DNA of 32,519 bases, taken from assembly GCA_030532905.1 (NCBI GenBank), contig JAUNKE010000024.1, forward strand, positions 1 through 32,519. The letters are read 5' to 3'. Positions 8,533 through 17,210 of this stretch are shown one piece after another. How positions within the stretch are numbered: the stretch's first letter is position 1; each line of letters begins with the position of its first letter. Source of the DNA: Peptostreptococcaceae bacterium (GTDB lineage: Bacteria > Bacillota > Clostridia > Peptostreptococcales > Filifactoraceae). Both the position numbers and the translations under genes were made by a program. The notes under the pieces were generated by a model. The model did no database searches. It had not been told where the DNA came from and saw only the letters and a program-made list of their open reading frames with translations.

Positions 8533-10704
8533 ATGAAAGGAATCAATCAGTCTGCAAAATCAATGGCAAAGGTTAAAACGATTCAAAGCGAAATTTTGTG
8601 GCGTACACTGCCGTTTATCGTCGTGGCGCTTTTAGTCGTATCGGGTACAGGATATTTTACAGCAAAAAAGATTATTGAAAAAACTGTTGGTGAAGAAAGA
8701 ACGCAGAGTCTTAAAACGGCGGTGGAAATCATCGAAAAATCATTATGGACCAATGAAGAAGTGGCACAGGCGATGGCGCTAACGGTAGGTTCAAACAATG
8801 ATGTGATGAAGGAAGAAAATATAAAATCATATTTGCCGGAGATTATCCGAAGTAACAAAGAGACTTTTGGTGGTGGAATCTGGTTTGAGCCTTTCGCATA
8901 CAACAAAGAGAGAGAATTTTTCTCGCCGTATTCCGCTCGTGAAAACGGAAGTGTCAGCTATGTGGAAAATTATACGATTGACGGAACGCAGTATAATTAC
9001 AGACAAGAGCCTTGGTACACCAGCGCCGTCGGCACAAAGGGAGAAACGGTTTGGAGTGCGCCGTATTATGATGACTTCACCGGAATTACGATGGTGACTT
9101 CCTCGGCGGCAATTTATGATAAAGCGGGTAAATTTATCGGCGTATCGACTGCCGACATCGACCTCGGTGAATTACAGAAGATGGTTGTCGGTATGGAAAA
9201 AACCGATGAAGAAAAAGCTTTTATGATTGACCAAAACGGAGCCTACATTGCGCATGCCGATTCGGAAAAACTGTTAAAAGTAAATATCAAAAATGATGAA
9301 AACAAAACCTTGGCGGCTTTGGGCGAAAAAATGCTCGCGGAAAAAACCGGCAAGGGCGATTTGAAGATTGATGGAAAAAAATACCGTGCTTGGTTTACCG
9401 AAGTACCGGAGACCGGATGGATTGTTGCGATTGCAACATCTGAAAAACAATTATACAGCAGCACGACGATGCTGGCGGGTATCCTGTCCGTATTTTCAAT
9501 TGTTGTAATTGCAGTTGTCAGCGCCATGATTATATTTGCCGTACGCAAAAAAGTGGTGCAGCCTATCAGTGCTTTGACGACCATTATGAACAAAATGACG
9601 CAGGGAGATTTTGCTATTGAAGCGAATCAGAATCCGAAAAATGAAATCGAGCTGGTCATCAATAAAAGCGTGGAAGGCTTGCATGAATATACCAAATATA
9701 TTGCGGAAGCATCCGATGTATTGTCAAAAATTGCTGACGGAAATTTGGATTACAAATTGAAACTCAATTATGTGGGCGAGTTTGGAAAATTGAAAACGGC
9801 GCTTGAAAACATCGGTTCTTCACTTACAAATACTTTAATGCGAATCGGGCAGTCCGCGGCGCAAGTGGATACCGGAGCGTCACAGGTTTCCAGCGGTGCG
9901 CATGCATTGGCGACTTCAGCGACCGAGCAGGCGGCGACCGTTGAGGAGCTCAACGCATCCGTTATTCATGTTGCCGAGCAAGCGGAAGCGAATCTCGAGC
10001 ATGTAAGAACGGCAAACGGATATTCGGAGGAAGCGGCTATTGGCATCGGCACCGGCAATGAGCATATGAAAGTGCTGACGCAGGAGATGAATCGAATTTC
10101 GGAATCCTCCCATCAGATTGCGAATATCACCAAGACGATTGAGGATATCGCGTTCCAGACCAATATTTTGGCACTCAATGCGGCGATTGAAGCGGCAAGA
10201 GCGGGCGTTGCCGGCAAGGGATTTGCCGTAGTTGCTGAAGAAGTGCGCAACTTGGCGGCAAAGTCGGCGGAAGCGGCGCAGCATACGGCGGAGCTGATTG
10301 CTTACTCGACTCAAACGGTTGAAGAAGGAACAAAGATTGCCGAGCAAGCGGCAAATACTTTGCGTGAAGTTCAGGCAAAATACGAATTGGCAAGCGGCAG
10401 CATGAGTAAAATCGAAGAAGCGTCCGCGCAACAAACCGAAGCGATTGAGCAGATTCGATTGGGACTCAGCCAAATTTCGTCCGTTGTGCAAGGCAATGCG
10501 GCGACGGCGGAAGAAAACTCGGCAACGAGTGAAGAAATGTCTGCCCAAGCATCGATGCTTCGAGAAGAAATCGGTCGATTCAAATTGGCGAATCGAGATA
10601 TTTCCTATAATGTTAAAGACATCGAGCCGAATTATGCACCGCAAATGCCAAGTGTTGAGGTGAACAATTCACTTACAGGCGGCAATTCGGCGGACAAATA
10701 CTGA
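8533..10704 (+). CDS. Methyl-accepting chemotaxis protein, dCache-HAMP-HAMP type
   Basis: The protein has 723 residues from the ATG behind GGAGGG (8523-8528). TM1 is at about 22-44 and the dCache sensor at about 50-308 ([12 protein letters not shown] 112-123; EPWYTSAV 159-166; STADIDL 205-211). TM2 is at about 312-338, HAMP at 339-392, and a HAMP-like repeat around 395-432 ([20 protein letters not shown]). The signalling coiled coil has its hairpin tip around 540-575 ([32 protein letters not shown]). It is the intact paralogue of the frameshifted receptor at 3896-5957 but carries an extra C-terminal tail of about 35 residues. No che genes lie in the window. The ligand is unknown; its dCache pocket deviates from the amino-acid motif seen in receptor 2. 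Confidence 0.94.
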   Translation: MKGINQSAKSMAKVKTIQSEILWRTLPFIVVALLVVSGTGYFTAKKIIEKTVGEERTQSLKTAVEIIEKSLWTNEEVAQAMALTVGSNNDVMKEENIKSYLPEIIRSNKETFGGGIWFEPFAYNKEREFFSPYSARENGSVSYVENYTIDGTQYNYRQEPWYTSAVGTKGETVWSAPYYDDFTGITMVTSSAAIYDKAGKFIGVSTADIDLGELQKMVVGMEKTDEEKAFMIDQNGAYIAHADSEKLLKVNIKNDENKTLAALGEKMLAEKTGKGDLKIDGKKYRAWFTEVPETGWIVAIATSEKQLYSSTTMLAGILSVFSIVVIAVVSAMIIFAVRKKVVQPISALTTIMNKMTQGDFAIEANQNPKNEIELVINKSVEGLHEYTKYIAEASDVLSKIADGNLDYKLKLNYVGEFGKLKTALENIGSSLTNTLMRIGQSAAQVDTGASQVSSGAHALATSATEQAATVEELNASVIHVAEQAEANLEHVRTANGYSEEAAIGIGTGNEHMKVLTQEMNRISESSHQIANITKTIEDIAFQTNILALNAAIEAARAGVAGKGFAVVAEEVRNLAAKSAEAAQHTAELIAYSTQTVEEGTKIAEQAANTLREVQAKYELASGSMSKIEEASAQQTEAIEQIRLGLSQISSVVQGNAATAEENSATSEEMSAQASMLREEIGRFKLANRDISYNVKDIEPNYAPQMPSVEVNNSLTGGNSADKY

Positions 10705-10760
10705 TTTTGAAATCATATTTATAAATTCAGCAAAATCCAAATCCTAATCATAAATCAACG

Positions 10761-10806
10761 AAAAAAGAAGGCGGAGCATCGAAAGATGGAGCACCCCTTC
10801 TTTTTT
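10761..10806 (+). terminator. Strong intrinsic terminator after the third chemoreceptor
   Basis: AAAAAAGAAGG (10761-10771) pairs with CCTTCTTTTTT (10796-10806), with an inner CATC-GAAA-GATG tetraloop hairpin (10777-10788). It ends in T6 and, read from the other strand, also gives a T tract. Confidence 0.9.
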
Positions 10807-10929
10807 GCGTTCAAATTGAAATAGGAATCAGAAAAACTCAAACATGCCAAAATTAAAATCCCTAAGGATGAAACAAGAATTTGTATGAATGCGATTTGAA
10901 AATTTGTAGTGATGAAAAGTTGGAATTTG

Positions 10930-10959
10930 TTGTAATGAGAAATCAAAATATGTTATAAT
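10930..10959 (+). promoter_or_regulatory. Extended -10 promoter for the DUF4143 ATPase gene
   Basis: TTGTAA (10930-10935), an 18-base spacer and TG-T-TATAAT (10951-10959) lie about 30 bases before the start codon. Confidence 0.65.
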
Positions 10960-10989
10960 GGGCAATAAGAGAATTTTTGGAGTGGAGTA

Positions 10990-12261
10990 ATGGAAAAAAA
11001 ATATTTACCTCGTCTGGTGGATGAGAAAGTTGAAAAATATATAAAAAATTTCGGTGCAATATGCATTGAGGGACCGAAGTGGTGCGGAAAAACTTGGACT
11101 TCGATGCATCACAGCAAGAGCAGGTTCTTTTTAGGAGATCCTGTTGGAAATTTTCAAAACAGAAATCTTGCAAAGCTTTCTCCATCGATGATTTTGGAAG
11201 GAGAAACTCCCAGATTGATTGATGAGTGGCAAGAGGTTCCGGAGTTGTGGGATGCCGTGCGGTTTGAGGTGGATCAAAGAGCGGAGAAGGGACAATTTAT
11301 TTTAACCGGTTCTTCGACACCGGAACAAAAGGGAACTCTTCACAGCGGAGCGGGAAGAATAGCAACTTTGCGAATGAGGCCGATGACACTTTTTGAATCG
11401 CAAGATTCTTCGGGGGAGATATCGCTTCAAGATATTTGCGGACAAAAATTTACTTCAAAGATGTTTGCGCAACCGACATTGGATGAACTCGTATATTATA
11501 TCATTCGGGGAGGTTGGCCGGCAGCGCTGACTTTGCCGAAAGAAGACGCCGCCTTGCTTCCGAAAGAATATTTACAGGCGGTCATCAACCATGATATCTA
11601 TCGCTTGGAGGGAATCAATCGGGATACAAAAAAAATGCATATGCTTTTGCGCTCGTTGGCGAGAAATGAAAGCACGACCGCTTCTCTACGAACGCTCAAA
11701 AAAGATATTGAAGAATCGGATGATGTTGAAATTGAAATCCAAACGATATCGAATTATCTCAGCGTTTTTGAAAGATTGTTCTTGATTGAAAATCAGCCTG
11801 CCTTTTCATCCAACATTCGCTCATCCGTTCGAATAAAGCAGGCGGAAAAAAGGCATTTTGTTGACCCTTCGCTTGCCTGCGCACTACTGAATGCGGATAG
11901 ACATACATTGATAAATGATTTGAATACCTTAGGCTTTTTGTTTGAGTCGCTTTGTATTCGGGATTTGAGAATCTACGCGGAAACATTCGGCGCAAAGCTC
12001 TTTCATTATCAGGATTACAAAGGAAAGGAAATGGATTGCGTTTTGGAGTTGGAAGATGGAAATTGGGTTGCCGTCGAAATCAAGTTGGGTGCAAATCAAA
12101 TTGACGAAGCGGCAAAGAATTTGCTGGCAATACAAAAAGAAATGCAAAAAGACAATGCGAAAGCGCCGGCAGTATTATGTGTGGTTTGCGGACTGAGCAA
12201 TGCCGCTTACCTGCGAGAAGACGGCGTCTATGTCGTGCCGATTACCGCATTGCGAAATTAA
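10990..12261 (+). CDS. AAA ATPase with C-terminal DUF4143 domain
   Basis: The protein has 423 residues. The N-terminal AAA_14-type domain has Walker A GPKWCGKT (28-35), Walker B RLIDEWQEV (75-83) and a sensor strand FILTGSS (103-109). The C-terminal DUF4143 part contains a winged-helix-like segment (ISNYLSVFERLFLIENQPAF, 253-272). It ends in a PD-(D/E)xK-like signature, D349 followed by E363 and K365 (EMDC...VAVEIKLG). Proteins of this architecture are common in anaerobes and archaea; their function is not established, though the nuclease-like motif suggests DNA binding or cleavage. The gene is monocistronic with its own extended -10 promoter and ends facing the convergent clc gene. Confidence 0.9.
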   Translation: MEKKYLPRLVDEKVEKYIKNFGAICIEGPKWCGKTWTSMHHSKSRFFLGDPVGNFQNRNLAKLSPSMILEGETPRLIDEWQEVPELWDAVRFEVDQRAEKGQFILTGSSTPEQKGTLHSGAGRIATLRMRPMTLFESQDSSGEISLQDICGQKFTSKMFAQPTLDELVYYIIRGGWPAALTLPKEDAALLPKEYLQAVINHDIYRLEGINRDTKKMHMLLRSLARNESTTASLRTLKKDIEESDDVEIEIQTISNYLSVFERLFLIENQPAFSSNIRSSVRIKQAEKRHFVDPSLACALLNADRHTLINDLNTLGFLFESLCIRDLRIYAETFGAKLFHYQDYKGKEMDCVLELEDGNWVAVEIKLGANQIDEAAKNLLAIQKEMQKDNAKAPAVLCVVCGLSNAAYLREDGVYVVPITALRN

Positions 12262-12400
12262 ATCAAAAGAGAGCGAATGTGAATAGCTTATCTTTGTCGG
12301 AATAACTTTCGATGAATTGGGTATCTGAACGATGATGAAGTATCGGATAACATAGAGTCGGTTTTTGGATTTTGAGAAAATGATTTTGGTGTTGCAAATT

Positions 12401-12481
12401 AAAAACCAAGGCGAATGTATCGAACCCGAATTAGATTGAATCCAATGCTCGAGTATCGAAACGGTTCATGCCTTGGTTTTT
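12401..12481. terminator. Long hairpin between convergent genes, probable bidirectional terminator
   Basis: AAAAACCAAGGC (12401-12412) is a perfect 12-base inverted repeat of GCCTTGGTTTTT (12470-12481). It encloses 57 bases that contain a smaller hairpin (ATTAGATT/AATCCAAT). Both strands read out through a T tract. It sits between the 3' ends of the DUF4143 gene and the clc gene. Confidence 0.6.
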
Positions 12482-12538
12482 CCGGTATTGTATTTGGTGT
12501 TCAAATGAAATTTTTGCCGGAATATAATTCATTCAGCT

Positions 12539-14077
12539 TTACAGATGTGAAAAATAATCTTTTACGACGGCGAGGTCTTTCTTGTCGCACAGCACCGTAA
12601 TGTCGTCCCCGCCATGCAAGGTCGTTTCGCCATTTGGAATGAATTCGGTCGAACCGCGTTTGACGGATACGATGAGCACCTTTTGCGGCAAAAGAATGTC
12701 GCGCAATTTGGTATTCGTCACCGTCGAATGCATATTGATGTGAAAATCGACGACGGTTTTTTCTTCAACACAGCCTTCCTCTTCCACCGGATGCGAAAGC
12801 AAGCGCTCGAGCAGCGATTCGTAAATCGGCTCGGATTGCAAAATTTCCGCGGTCATATAGGCGGTGATTGCCACGAGGCAAAATGCCAGCATGTGCGAAA
12901 AGGAGCCGACCATTTCCGTCACGAGCATGATGGAAAGAATCGGGGAGCGCACGACGGCGGTCAGGATGGCAGCCATTCCGAGCATGATGAAATTCGCATA
13001 ATAGACGGATTCGAGCATCTGCATCTTCGCAAAAAATGTCAGATAGATGGCACCGCTGAGCGAGCCGAGCACCAAGACGGGCAGAAAGATACCGCCCTGT
13101 ATCGAGCTGCCGTAGCTGATGCTTGTAAAAAATAATTTTGCCACGAGCAAAAGAATGAGCACTTGCAATGTCATCGGCTCATGAATCAGTTTTTCAACCA
13201 GATGATGTCCGCCGCCGAGCACATCATACAGCGTAAAGCCGAGCAGAATCGAAACGGCAAAGGCAAGCATCGGTTTCGCTATTGTCGGCAACGGTAGTTT
13301 TTTATAAAAATCCTGTCCTTTCAAAATCAGATAGTTGAACAACACACCGATTACTCCGGCAAAGACGCCGATGCCGATTACATGAAGATAATTTTGAAGC
13401 GGCAAACTTTTTTCCAATTCGATAAAATGAAAGGCGACATCCAGACCGAAGGCTTTTTTTGAAATATAATCCGCAACGATGGCGGCGATGAGTGACGGAA
13501 TCAAAATCAGCGGAGAAAAGTTTTTGTGCATTTCTTCCAAAGTGAAGATGGCTCCGGAAATCGGGGCATTGAAAGCCGCGGCAAGACCCGCGCTGGCACC
13601 GGCGGAAATCATGAAGCGCTCCTCATTGGCATCGCGCTTCAACAATTTTGCCAACACTTTTCCGGCAGCGCCGCCGATTTGTATCGACGGACCCTCTCGA
13701 CCGAGCGAGAGTCCCGCTAAATTGGCGATGCCTCCGCCGATAAATTTTGCACCGATGACTTTGGGCGCATTCATATTGACGGCTCCGAGCATTTCTCCCT
13801 GAATTTGCGGAATCCCGCTGCCGCTGCTGAGCGGCTCCCATTTAATCAGCAGTCCGGCAATCAGTGCGAGCACTGTAAACAGCCCGATGATTATCGCCAA
13901 TCCCTGCCAAGATGTATTTTCAAATAGAGTATGTCGAAGCTCGGACAGATAAGACAGCATGACGCGGTACAAAATGGAAAAAGTACCGGCGACCAATCCG
14001 ACCAAAAATCCGTCCCAGACCACTCTTTTTTTCAAATTCATATAATTTTTCAACGCAGTTTGCGTTTTGTTTTGCAA
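12539..14077 (-). CDS. CLC-family H+/Cl- exchange transporter with TrkA_C domain
   Basis: The protein has about 512 residues. Selectivity motifs of CLC proteins are present: GSGIP (86-90), GREGP with the gating glutamate E128, and GGIFLP (328-333). A second conserved glutamate (E182 in LEEMHKNF) matches the internal proton glutamate of exchangers, so coupled H+/Cl- antiport is more likely than a passive channel. About ten membrane helices are followed by a soluble C-terminal TrkA_C/RCK-C-like domain (about 440-512), typical of one CLC subgroup. The start is taken as TTG 14077; TTG 14080 is equally in frame. Both follow AGGAG at 14090-14086 and lie downstream of the promoter at 14118-14146. 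The next ATG has no ribosome-binding site. Confidence 0.92.
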   Translation of the reverse strand: MQNKTQTALKNYMNLKKRVVWDGFLVGLVAGTFSILYRVMLSYLSELRHTLFENTSWQGLAIIIGLFTVLALIAGLLIKWEPLSSGSGIPQIQGEMLGAVNMNAPKVIGAKFIGGGIANLAGLSLGREGPSIQIGGAAGKVLAKLLKRDANEERFMISAGASAGLAAAFNAPISGAIFTLEEMHKNFSPLILIPSLIAAIVADYISKKAFGLDVAFHFIELEKSLPLQNYLHVIGIGVFAGVIGVLFNYLILKGQDFYKKLPLPTIAKPMLAFAVSILLGFTLYDVLGGGHHLVEKLIHEPMTLQVLILLLVAKLFFTSISYGSSIQGGIFLPVLVLGSLSGAIYLTFFAKMQMLESVYYANFIMLGMAAILTAVVRSPILSIMLVTEMVGSFSHMLAFCLVAITAYMTAEILQSEPIYESLLERLLSHPVEEEGCVEEKTVVDFHINMHSTVTNTKLRDILLPQKVLIVSVKRGSTEFIPNGETTLHGGDDITVLCDKKDLAVVKDYFSHL

Positions 14078-14117
14078 CAAAATCACTCCTCTCAAATCGC
14101 TTTTGTTCTCTTTGATA

Positions 14118-14146
14118 ATTTTAATAAAAAAATCGGCGATTGTAAA
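14118..14146 (-). promoter_or_regulatory. Promoter of the clc gene
   Basis: On the minus strand, TTTACA (14146-14141), a 17-base spacer and TAAAAT (14123-14118) precede the AGGAG site at 14090-14086. It makes the far-upstream ATG at 14158 implausible as a start. Confidence 0.65.
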
Positions 14147-14203
14147 TGCTTGAAGCAAAATTCGACGGAATTTGCGCTCAATCGGATTTTCAGATGCCGA
14201 TGC

Positions 14204-14232
14204 GTGACATCGCGCTCAACAAGTGGTATGAT
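14204..14232 (+). promoter_or_regulatory. Promoter of the toroid-like protein gene
   Basis: GTGACA (14204-14209), a 17-base spacer and TATGAT (14227-14232), with a TG one base before the -10 (extended -10). It supports a start at 14263, not at an earlier in-frame ATG at 14146. Confidence 0.6.
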
Positions 14233-14262
14233 AAAGTTAAGGAAGTTGGAAAGGAGGCCATG

Positions 14263-15174
14263 ATGGCAGGGAAAAAATTAAGAAGCATACGAAATTACTT
14301 GTATCGCGAAGGTCGAGCGCTGGATGTGGCGCGATGGAGCTATCATTTTGAGGACGGCTCGGCGGATGATGTGCTCAAAGCGCTTGCGGTTTACCGGAAT
14401 TATGACGGCGGCTTTGCGCATGGCTTGGCGCCGGAAAACCAAAGTAAAGATTCCAACCCGCTTGCCGTTTGGGCAGCCATTTCTTTTTTGAGGGAGATTG
14501 ATTTTGCGGAAGGCTCGATGCAAATACTGCGAAAGATTTTCAAATATTTGGAGCAAAGTATGGAAGACGGAATTTGGCAGGCGAAAATTTCAGCCGAAAG
14601 CGGCGCGCCATCTTCTGCAAAAAATCAAAACGCTTTCGGTTATTATCCGACGGCGCAATTTCTCGGCGTGATATTGCGATTTGAAGAAGAGGAAAAGCAG
14701 CTCTATCAACGAGCGATTCAAAATCTTTCCGAGATGCTGCAAAAAATTTATTCCGCCGATTATCAAATGAAATCCTGCGAGCTGATCGATTTTCTGAATC
14801 TGTATCGGGATTTGCAAGCGGCGGGAAAAACTCATTTGCTCCCCGATGATTTTGAAAGCTTTCTCAAGACAAGGCTCGATGCGACGATAGAGCGGAACAA
14901 AGAAAACTACCGCGAAGACAAAAATTATACGCCGCCGATATATTTTATTATCGGCAAGAAGGATTTTGCTTATTTTGGCAATGAGGAAATTTGCAGTTTC
15001 TATGCGCGATATGTGGAAGATATTGTGACCGAGCATGGCTACTGGGATATTCAAAATGTCTCGAAAGAATCGCCGATAGGGAATCGCGCCATTCGAGATT
15101 TGCGCAGCCGCTTGATTGTGGACAATATGCTTTTTATTGAGCGCATCGTCAAACCGTTCGGCGTTATTTCATAA
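14263..15174 (+). CDS. Uncharacterised protein, prenyltransferase/squalene-cyclase-like toroid fold suspected
   Basis: The protein has 303 residues, is soluble, and shows no signal peptide. The N-terminal part carries ALAVYRNYDGGFAHGLAPE and SNPLAVWAAISFLREI. This DGGF followed by a helix resembles the repeats of the terpenoid-cyclase/prenyltransferase alpha-alpha toroid family, but I see no DxDD or other catalytic motif. Later it has a Phe/Tyr-rich stretch (KDFAYFGNEEICSFYARYV). ATG 14263 is preferred because AAGGAGG (14251-14257) is 5 bases upstream; ATG 14260 immediately before it is possible. It is monocistronic, with its own promoter and a terminator at 15265. No function can be assigned. 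Confidence 0.75.
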   Translation: MAGKKLRSIRNYLYREGRALDVARWSYHFEDGSADDVLKALAVYRNYDGGFAHGLAPENQSKDSNPLAVWAAISFLREIDFAEGSMQILRKIFKYLEQSMEDGIWQAKISAESGAPSSAKNQNAFGYYPTAQFLGVILRFEEEEKQLYQRAIQNLSEMLQKIYSADYQMKSCELIDFLNLYRDLQAAGKTHLLPDDFESFLKTRLDATIERNKENYREDKNYTPPIYFIIGKKDFAYFGNEEICSFYARYVEDIVTEHGYWDIQNVSKESPIGNRAIRDLRSRLIVDNMLFIERIVKPFGVIS

Positions 15175-15264
15175 AGGAATCGGAAAAAATTCGTCAGTTG
15201 CTTTCAGCTCAATATTTTTGAATTGAAAAATATTTGTTTATTTGCATTTCATTTTGGAAAACAG

Positions 15265-15288
15265 AGAGCACCCAAGCGGGTGCTTTTT
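15265..15288 (+). terminator. Intrinsic terminator after the toroid-like gene
   Basis: AGCACCC (15267-15273), loop AAGC, GGGTGCT (15278-15284), then T5. It separates this gene from the RyR/TIR module. Confidence 0.9.
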
Positions 15289-15290
15289 AG

Positions 15291-15319
15291 ATGTCATGCG
15301 GGAAAACTTGTGATATAAT
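15291..15319 (+). promoter_or_regulatory. Extended -10 promoter of the RyR/TIR module
   Basis: TG-A-TATAAT (15311-15319) is a perfect extended -10. ATGTCA (15291-15296) is a moderate -35 at 17 bases. It starts three bases after the preceding terminator's T tract. Confidence 0.65.
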
Positions 15320-15347
15320 TTAGCTAAGAATATAAAGGGTGGTGTTT

Positions 15348-17210
15348 ATGAGCGAAAATAAGAATTACTACAAGAAAAAATTATATCTGATATTGCTCGC
15401 GATCGCGCTGATATTTGCTTTTCACGGTCTATACAGCTATTACGAAGCATCGATTGAAAGACCTTGGCAGTTGATATCGGCAGTTCTGTACGGAACGATT
15501 AAGATGTTTTTATTCGTCGCACCGTTGCCGGCGGACGGAGACACGAGCATTACCTATGAAATAGCCAAATGGCTTGCCCCGATTCTGACATCCGCATTGG
15601 TGCTTACAAAGGTTACGAATGCATTGTTTCATTTCAGAAATTCGGTGAAGAATCGATTGAGCAACAATCATTTGATTATTTTTGAGCGAACGGAAATGAC
15701 GGATGCGCTTATCCACAATTTGCAAAAGCAGGGAAAATATCAACTCTCGCTTATTTGCAAAAATCCGATACCGGAAGAATGGAAGTCGCAATATGAGAAA
15801 AACGGCATTGCCGTCCATATTTTTGATTTTCATCATGCATCGCCGAAAGAAATTCGAGAAATTTTTTACCGATTGAGATTTGATTTTGCCAAGGCGCTGA
15901 TTTTCGGTGCGCTGTCGGATTTGGAAAACTATTCTTTGTTCGTTCGGCTGATTAAGGAGATGAAGCCGGAGCGAGCAATCAATTGCTATATCCATTGTGA
16001 CTCATCGTCCATACCGAGCTATCTCGAGGAAGTGTTGACGATGGAAAAAATGCGCGAGCCGAAGCTGGCGGAGCTGGATGTCACGACTTTTAATCAGGAT
16101 GAGCTCAGCATTCGAATGTTGTTTCAGCAAATCGGCGGAAAAAACGGTTTGCTGAATAAAAATTTGGAGTCTCTGCGCGATTTTGCGCTTCAAAAGAAAG
16201 AGCACAGCGTGGAAAATTTGGAATCCGCATTAGGCGAGGTTCATTTTTTGGTAATCGGAGCAAATGCTTTGGCGGAAAAACTGTTGATTCATACCGCCAA
16301 TGATGCGACGCTGTCGATTCGTGAAAAAATCAAGGTGATGATTGCCGATTATCATCCGGAAGAAAAGATGGAGAGTTTTTTTACAGCCAATGAAGAAATT
16401 TTCTCCGCCTTGGATGTGAAAATGGAATCGCTGCGACTGAAAAATCGCTCGTTGGTACAGCTTTTTGCATCCATGAAAAAACCGAGCGCGATTTTTATTC
16501 TGCCGGAGGATGCCATTCTCAATCTGGAGATATTAAATATCGCCAACCGCTTTTTCAAAAATGTGCCGAAGGTGATACGCAATATATCGGGCGTCAATAT
16601 TGAGCCGATGTTGCCGGCTAATTATGATGAACTGAAAATTTTCGGCGATATTCGCGAAATTATGAATGATGAGGTGCTTATCAATTTTACTTTGGACGAA
16701 AGAGCAAAACAATTCAACAAAAGTTACAACAAAGCATCCGAGTTGGCGGGCATGGGCGGCGGAAGCTCTTGGGATGAGCTTTCTCAAACCAAAAAGTCAT
16801 CTTCACGCGCATCGGCGGCTCATTCGAGAGTGAAGGAGGAGATTTTGAGAATCCTTTATCCCGACCGATCGGAAGATGAAATCCGAGCGCAGCTTCGCAT
16901 TTGGTTTGAAGAATTTCATGAAATGCAGGACAGGCGGCATCAGGATGAAAATAAATTTCAAAAAGAATTTGCGCTGTATTTGGCAAAATATCCGATACTC
17001 GACTTTTTGTCGCGCTTGGAGCATCAGCGGTGGTGTCACAGCTACTATGCCATGAATTTCAGATACGGCGAAACGAAGGACGAGGTCAATCGCACGCATC
17101 CTTGTCTGATTGAAGATTGGCAGCAGATCATGGGGGAAGCTTTTTCAATTTGCCATCCGGAATATGACCTGTTGGCGACATTGGCATTGTTTCCGAAGGA
17201 GGAATCTTAA
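15348..17210 (+). CDS. Membrane protein with TrkA_N-like Rossmann regions and C-terminal RyR domain
   Basis: The protein has 620 residues. Three hydrophobic helices (about 12-31, 39-60, 68-90) are followed by a cytoplasmic part. A first Rossmann-like region begins at NHLIIFERTEMTDALI (107-122), in the manner of TrkA_N/RCK domains. A second nucleotide-binding-like strand-turn, VHFLVIGANALAEKLLIH (298-315), follows. A Ser/Gly-rich linker lies around 466-495. The C-terminus has the RyR-domain hallmark LEHQRWCHSYYAMNFRYG (557-574) and THPCL (583-587). No K+ selectivity filter (TxGYG) is present, so it is not an ordinary potassium channel. ATG 15348 follows AAAGGGTGG. The stop codon overlaps the start of the TIR gene (TAATG), indicating translational coupling. 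A ligand-sensing or channel-like partner of the TIR protein is inference. Confidence 0.85.
   Translation: MSENKNYYKKKLYLILLAIALIFAFHGLYSYYEASIERPWQLISAVLYGTIKMFLFVAPLPADGDTSITYEIAKWLAPILTSALVLTKVTNALFHFRNSVKNRLSNNHLIIFERTEMTDALIHNLQKQGKYQLSLICKNPIPEEWKSQYEKNGIAVHIFDFHHASPKEIREIFYRLRFDFAKALIFGALSDLENYSLFVRLIKEMKPERAINCYIHCDSSSIPSYLEEVLTMEKMREPKLAELDVTTFNQDELSIRMLFQQIGGKNGLLNKNLESLRDFALQKKEHSVENLESALGEVHFLVIGANALAEKLLIHTANDATLSIREKIKVMIADYHPEEKMESFFTANEEIFSALDVKMESLRLKNRSLVQLFASMKKPSAIFILPEDAILNLEILNIANRFFKNVPKVIRNISGVNIEPMLPANYDELKIFGDIREIMNDEVLINFTLDERAKQFNKSYNKASELAGMGGGSSWDELSQTKKSSSRASAAHSRVKEEILRILYPDRSEDEIRAQLRIWFEEFHEMQDRRHQDENKFQKEFALYLAKYPILDFLSRLEHQRWCHSYYAMNFRYGETKDEVNRTHPCLIEDWQQIMGEAFSICHPEYDLLATLALFPKEES

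Noticed and set aside
9916..10644. 242-codon open frame antisense to the third chemoreceptor
   Set aside because: It mirrors the repetitive coiled-coil coding sequence; the Arg/Asn-rich product has no recognisable domain.
15348..15620. Potassium channel pore in the RyR-domain protein
   Set aside because: The membrane part has hydrophobic helices but no TxGYG-like selectivity filter between them.
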